64,000 nt of DNA from assembly GCA_016710095.1 (NCBI GenBank), contig JADJLL010000001.1, positions 1-64,000 on the forward strand, in the 5' to 3' direction. The notes below the pieces were generated by a model. The model ran no database searches. It saw only the letters and a program-made list of their open reading frames with translations, and was not told where the DNA came from. Every line of letters starts with the position of its first letter. The first letter of the stretch is position 1. The DNA comes from Candidatus Eiseniibacteriota bacterium. GTDB lineage: Bacteria > Eisenbacteria > RBG-16-71-46. Positions 60,082-64,000 of this stretch are shown here, in pieces. Position numbers and translations under genes: made by a program.

Positions 60082-61584
60082 ATGTCCTCGACTACTTCGG
60101 GGCCTCCGGGCCCTCCGGGACCCGCAGCGCTCCCTGCGGCGCCTCCCGCGCCTCGCTCCGTGCGCGCGAATGCCGTCGCCATCGCCGTCGCGCAGATCCT
60201 CGCCAAGGCCGTGGGCTTCGCCACGCTGGTGGTGCTCACGCGCGCGCTGCCGATCGAGGACTTCGGCCGCTACACGCTCGCGCTCGCGTTCGTGGCCGTG
60301 CTCGCCCCGCTCGCCGATCTCGGCACCGACATGTACGTGACGCGCCGGATCGCGCAGGCCTCCGAGCGCGCGAGCGAACTGCTCGGCGCTTCGCTGGCGC
60401 TCAAGGTGCTGCTGGGCGCGTTGCTCGTGCTCGTCACGGGCGTGCTCGCGCTCGCCCTGCGCTACGCCGCGCCGACGCCGCTGCTCATCGTGCTCGCGGC
60501 GCTCACGCTGGTCGGCGGGACGTTCGCCAACTCGTGGTTCGCGGCGCTGCGCGCGGCGCGCGTCATGGACCGCGAAGCGATCGGCACCGTGTCGGCGCGC
60601 GCACTGCACCTCGCCGCCACGCTGGCCGCCGTCGCGCTGGGTGCGGGTGTGGTCGGCGTGTCGGGCGCGCAGGCGCTCGCCGCCGCCGTCGCGCTGGGCG
60701 CCGTCGTGCTCGTGGCGAAGGGCGCGGTCGCGCCGCCGCGGTTCGCGGGCGCCACCGCACGCTGGCCGGAACTCGCCAAGGGCGGCATGCCGTTCGCGCT
60801 GACCGCCGTGGTGGTCACCGTCTACTTCCGGCTCGACACGGTCATGCTGTCGCTCATGACCGACGAGCGCACGACCGGCATCTACGGCGCGTGCGCCAAC
60901 CTGCTCTTCGCTTCGCTGCTGCTGTCGCAGGCGCTCGTCACCGCGGTGTTCCCGGTGATCGCCGAGGCGGGCTCGCTCTCCGACGAACGCGCGCGCACCG
61001 TGGTCCGCCGCGCGCTCACGCTGTCGCTCGCGGCGAGCCTGCCGATCGGCCTGCTCGCGAGTGCGTTCGCGCGGCCCGGGCTCGAGCTGCTCTACGGCCG
61101 CGGCTACGGCGAGGGCGCGCGCGCGCTCGAACTGCTCGCGTGGACGGCGCCGGTGCTGTTCGTGACCAACCTGCTCGGGCACGCGCTCGCCGCCACCGGG
61201 CGCCAGCGCGACGTGCTCGTCGTGTCCACGGTCAACGCGCTGCTCAACGTGAGCCTCAACCTCGTGCTCATTCCACGCATGGGCGCCGCCGGCGCCGCGC
61301 TCGCGACGCTGCTCACGGAGATCGCGGGGCTCAGCATGTTCGCGTTCCGCCTCCGCGCGCACGGGCCCTGGCTCCTGCATGCCGGGCCGCTCGCGCGCGT
61401 GGCGGTGTGCACCGCCGCGTTCGCCGCGCTGCTCGCGGGACTGCGGCTGACGGCGTGGCCGCTGTGGCTCTCGCTCGTGCTCGCGGCGGCCGGCTATGCG
61501 ATGTTCGCGCTGCTGTCGGGCGTCGTGCGCCCGGCCGACCTGCGTGGCCTGGCGCCGCGCGCCGCGAACGGAGAGCAGTCTTGA
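60082..61584 (+). CDS. Oligosaccharide flippase (Wzx-like)
   Basis: The third flippase, 500 residues and uninterrupted. A short Pro/Ala-rich N-terminus precedes the first helix pair VRANAVAIAVAQILAKAVGF then TRALPIEDFGRYTLALAFV, diagnostic for the polysaccharide biosynthesis transporter family. The middle reads FALTAVVVTVYFRLDTVMLS and GIYGACANLLFASLLLSQAL, and the end has about 14 helices in all. It moves lipid-linked oligosaccharides to the outer face of the inner membrane. It begins about 100 bases after the divergent methyltransferase gene and overlaps the next methyltransferase by four bases (TTGA). Confidence 0.92.
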   Translation: MSSTTSGPPGPPGPAALPAAPPAPRSVRANAVAIAVAQILAKAVGFATLVVLTRALPIEDFGRYTLALAFVAVLAPLADLGTDMYVTRRIAQASERASELLGASLALKVLLGALLVLVTGVLALALRYAAPTPLLIVLAALTLVGGTFANSWFAALRAARVMDREAIGTVSARALHLAATLAAVALGAGVVGVSGAQALAAAVALGAVVLVAKGAVAPPRFAGATARWPELAKGGMPFALTAVVVTVYFRLDTVMLSLMTDERTTGIYGACANLLFASLLLSQALVTAVFPVIAEAGSLSDERARTVVRRALTLSLAASLPIGLLASAFARPGLELLYGRGYGEGARALELLAWTAPVLFVTNLLGHALAATGRQRDVLVVSTVNALLNVSLNLVLIPRMGAAGAALATLLTEIAGLSMFAFRLRAHGPWLLHAGPLARVAVCTAAFAALLAGLRLTAWPLWLSLVLAAAGYAMFALLSGVVRPADLRGLAPRAANGEQS

Positions 61585-62327
61585 GCAACGCACGGCCATC
61601 GGGAGCGTGGCAGGCATGGGATCGCGACTGGGTCGCGCATCCCGACGTCGAGGACTCGCTCGACCGTTCCACGCTTCCCAACTACATCGATCGCCTCAAG
61701 GTGGAGTTCCTGGGCGCCGACCTGCCGCGCGCGGGACGCGCGCTCGAGGTGGGCTGCGGCTCCGCGCGGCTGCTCGCGCGCATGGGCTGCGCCGCCCCGC
61801 TGCAACTGGTGGCGCTCGATCCCGCGCCCAACGCGCTCGCCGTGGCGCAGCGCACCGCGGCCATCGCGGGCGTGAGCATGCTGCGCACGCGTGGCGACGC
61901 GCTGCGGCTGCCGTTCCCCGACGGCAGCTTCGATCTCGTGCTGTCGGGCGGACTGCTCGAGCACTTCCCCGAGCCCGAAGGCGTGCTCGCGGAAATGGTG
62001 CGCATCCTGAAACCCGGCGGCACGTTCTACGCCGACGTGGTGCCGCGCAAGTTCTCGGTCTATCGCGTGCGCGAGTATCCGCGCATGCGCCGCACCGAAT
62101 GGTTCCTGCCCGGCGTTCCGGAGTCCGCGCACGGTCCCGAACGCTACGCGGACGCGCTCGCGCGGCTCGGCTGCGCCGCCGTGCGCTCGCAATGGGCCGG
62201 GCTCTACCCGCCGCGTGCGTGGCCGGGTCTCGCGCGTCTCACGCGCCCGCTCGACGGCACTCCCGTCGCGGCCGCGCTCGGCTGGTACTTCATGATCGCC
62301 GCGCGCCGCGGCGGAGCGCGCGCATGA
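61581..62327 (+). CDS. Class I SAM-dependent methyltransferase (type 11)
   Basis: A 248-residue soluble protein. SAM-binding residues are RALEVGCGSARLLARMGCAA, followed by LVALDPAPNALAVAQRTAAI, the acidic DALRLPFPDGSFDLVLSGGL, and LEHFPEPEGVLAEMVRILKP then GGTFYADVVP. This is the UbiE/type 11 pattern used for sugar or lipid methylation. TTG 61581 overlaps the flippase stop, and no ATG exists before motif I except far downstream. The stop overlaps the ATG of the next glycosyltransferase. Confidence 0.86.
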   Translation: MSNARPSGAWQAWDRDWVAHPDVEDSLDRSTLPNYIDRLKVEFLGADLPRAGRALEVGCGSARLLARMGCAAPLQLVALDPAPNALAVAQRTAAIAGVSMLRTRGDALRLPFPDGSFDLVLSGGLLEHFPEPEGVLAEMVRILKPGGTFYADVVPRKFSVYRVREYPRMRRTEWFLPGVPESAHGPERYADALARLGCAAVRSQWAGLYPPRAWPGLARLTRPLDGTPVAAALGWYFMIAARRGGARA

Positions 62328-63520
62328 GCGAGTCCCGCCTGCGCGTCGCGATCGACGCGCGTCCGCTGCAGAAGGGATTCCGCGATCACGCGGGGCGCGG
62401 CATCGGCCGCTACGCGGTCGAGATCGTGCGCGCGCTCGCGCGCCGCGACGACCTCACGCTGGAGCTGTGGTTCGAGCCCGCGCTGCCCGTGCCGGACGAC
62501 CGCGTGCCTTCCGGCGCGCACGTGCACCGCTTTCCGTCGCTGCACCTGCCGATGCGCGACCGGATCTCGCCGCAGCTGAGCGTGCCGCGCGGCGTGCGCG
62601 CGAGCCGCGCCGACGTCTTTCACTTCCTCAGCCACGGCGACGCGCCCGCGCGCATGCCGCGCAACGCCGTGGTGACGATCCACGACGTCATCCTCGAGAT
62701 CTTCGGGCACATGTACCCGACCGCGCGCACGCTCAAGTACCGGCTCGCGCGGACGCTCGAGGCGTGGGCGATCGAGTGCGCGCGCACGATCGTCGCCGAC
62801 TCGAACGCCACGCGCGAGGACCTCGTGCGGCTGCATCACGTGCCCGCCGATCGCGTGCACGTCGCGCACCTGGGCGTGGATGCGTCGTTCGCGCCGCCCG
62901 GCGCCGCCGCGGTGGACGCCGTGCGCGCCCGTCACGGGCTCGCCGGACCGTTCGTGCTGTACGTCGGCGGCATCGACGCGCGCAAGAACGTGCTCATGCT
63001 GCTCGACGCCTTCGCGCGCGCGCGGACGCGGGGCATGAGCGCGGGAGTGCCGCTCGTGTTCGCGGGGCGCATCGACCACGCGCCCGAGCTGCCGGCGCTC
63101 AACGAGCGCGCCGCCGCGCTCGGGATCGCCGACGCCGTGCGCTGGCTGGGCTTCGTGTCCGACGACGAACTGCCCGCGCTGTTCGCGGCCGCCGGCGTGT
63201 TCGCGTTCCCGTCGCTGTACGAAGGCTTCGGGCTGCCGCCGCTCGAGGCCATGGCGTGCGGCGCCGCCGTGGTGAGCAGCACCGGCGGCTCGCTCGCCGA
63301 GGTGGTGGGGGACGCGGCGCTCGTCGCGAATCCCAACGATCCCGCGGCGTTCGGCGCCGCGATCGCGCGCGTGCTGGCCGACGACTCGCTCGCCGCGGAC
63401 CTGCGCGAGCGCGGACGCCTGCGCGCCGCGACGTTCACGTGGGACCGCTGCGCCGACGACACCGTGCGCGCCTACCGCGCGTCGCTCGCGCGCGCGCCGC
63501 GCCAGGACGCGCGCTCGTGA
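62324..63520 (+). CDS. Glycosyltransferase family 4 (mannosyltransferase-like)
   Basis: A 398-residue GT-B enzyme. The N-terminal domain starts LRVAIDARPLQKGFRDHAGR then GIGRYAVEIVRALAR, and includes VVTIHDVILEIF and IVADSNATREDLVRLHHVPA. The C-terminal donor domain has FVLYVGGIDARKNVLMLLDA and the E-x7-E signature YEGFGLPPLEAMACGAAVVS. These are hallmarks of GT4 mannosyltransferases and related enzymes. The ATG overlaps the preceding methyltransferase stop by four bases, and its stop overlaps the GTG of another GT4 gene of similar design. Confidence 0.92.
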   Translation: MSESRLRVAIDARPLQKGFRDHAGRGIGRYAVEIVRALARRDDLTLELWFEPALPVPDDRVPSGAHVHRFPSLHLPMRDRISPQLSVPRGVRASRADVFHFLSHGDAPARMPRNAVVTIHDVILEIFGHMYPTARTLKYRLARTLEAWAIECARTIVADSNATREDLVRLHHVPADRVHVAHLGVDASFAPPGAAAVDAVRARHGLAGPFVLYVGGIDARKNVLMLLDAFARARTRGMSAGVPLVFAGRIDHAPELPALNERAAALGIADAVRWLGFVSDDELPALFAAAGVFAFPSLYEGFGLPPLEAMACGAAVVSSTGGSLAEVVGDAALVANPNDPAAFGAAIARVLADDSLAADLRERGRLRAATFTWDRCADDTVRAYRASLARAPRQDARS

Positions 63521-64000
63521 GCCGCCCGCTCCACGTCGCGCTCGACGCGCGCAAGCTGCACGACGGCGGCATCGGCACGTACATCCGCGAGCTGCTCTCC
63601 GAGTACGCGAAAGCGCCCGGCGCCGACACGTTCACCGCGCTCGTCGAAGCCGAGGACGTCGCGCGCATTCCCGCGCCCGTGCGCACGCGCGTCGTGAGCG
63701 CGGGCAAGTATGGACTCGCGGAGCACTGGCGCGTGCCCGACGCGCGCGCGCGACCGGCGCGCAGCTGCTGCACGCGCCGCACTTCACGCTGCCGATGGGC
63801 TGGACGGGCCCGAGCGTGGTGACCGTGCACGACCTCATCCATCTCAAGATGTCGCGCTTCTACCCGCCGCACGTGCCCGTCGTCGCGCGCGCGATGATCG
63901 GCGCGGCGGTGAGCCGCGCGCGGCTCGTGCTCGCGGACTCGCAGTGCACGCGCGACGACCTGCGCGAGGTGTTCGGGCTTTCCGACGATCGCGTGCGCGT
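63517..64000 (+). CDS. Glycosyltransferase family 4, N-terminal part, frameshifted and cut by window edge
   Basis: GTG 63517 starts LHVALDARKLHDGGIGTYIR then ELLSEYAKAPGADTFTALVE, the same N-terminal pattern as the preceding glycosyltransferase. Near 63745, in a CG-repeat tract, the frame changes; the continuation LLHAPHFTLPMGWTGPSVVT then VHDLIHLKMSRFYPP and LVLADSQCTRDDLREVFGLS is normal GT4 sequence. The donor domain lies beyond the window. A repeat-tract indel is the simplest explanation of the break. Confidence 0.8.

Noticed and set aside
1..64000. CRISPR arrays, tRNA or rRNA genes, insertion sequences, integrases
   Set aside because: No regularly spaced repeats, cloverleaf arms, rRNA signatures, transposase motifs or terminal inverted repeats were recognised by eye; covariance-model searches could not be run.

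Overview
The window is very GC-rich DNA with long runs of overlapping genes. Several secreted proteins end in a FlgD-like Ig tail of the kind used as a C-terminal sorting signal in the Fibrobacteres-Chlorobi-Bacteroidetes (FCB) superphylum. Together with the lipoprotein motif CAYYNTF this suggests an FCB-related or Candidatus Eisenbacteria-like bacterium, probably from a metagenome; that placement is inference.

Layout. 1-1.4 kb: broken remnants of a CCA-adding enzyme and an HNH nuclease. 1.7-4.8 kb: two GNAT acetyltransferases, a DUF3303 protein, an ASCH protein and a frameshifted secreted protein. 5.0-16.0 kb: a pyrimidine operon, pyrB-pyrC-carA-carB-(TPR lipoprotein)-pyrK-pyrD-pyrF, with 1- to 4-base overlaps at every junction, a good promoter and a PyrR-binding-loop-like hairpin in front. 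pyrE is absent. 16.5-20.9 kb: an EamA transporter and a large, heavily frameshifted secreted protein. 21.2-23.3 kb: a sigma factor/anti-sigma factor pair, separated from the secreted-protein gene by a mirrored 27-bp element. 23.3-31.1 kb: a three-gene operon of secreted proteins carrying cohesin-like modules, a dockerin and a giant six-unit beta-helix. 31.3-34.5 kb: an OPT-family transporter and a secreted helical protein.

34.6 kb to the right edge is a large surface-polysaccharide locus. It holds nucleotide-sugar enzymes (GDP-sugar dehydratase/reductase types, UDP-glucose dehydrogenase, RmlB, an RmlC-like enzyme, a cupin, a UDP-sugar epimerase), three flippases, SLBB export and Wzz-like proteins, two O-antigen ligase/polymerases, at least six glycosyltransferases, several methyltransferases and a WecA/MraY-type initiating transferase. 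A translation module (khpA-rimM-trmD) sits inside it and is coupled to one of the polymerases. Three transcription units here share a promoter of the form TTGAC-N17/18-TAnnyT.

Reading-frame breaks are unevenly spread: dense at 1-1.4 kb and 17.5-20.9 kb, isolated in carA, pyrD, pyrF, eamA, two flippases and the last glycosyltransferase. The protein sequence between breaks stays intact, so many may be indel errors in the assembly rather than decay. No rRNA, tRNA, CRISPR array, insertion sequence or prophage was recognised.
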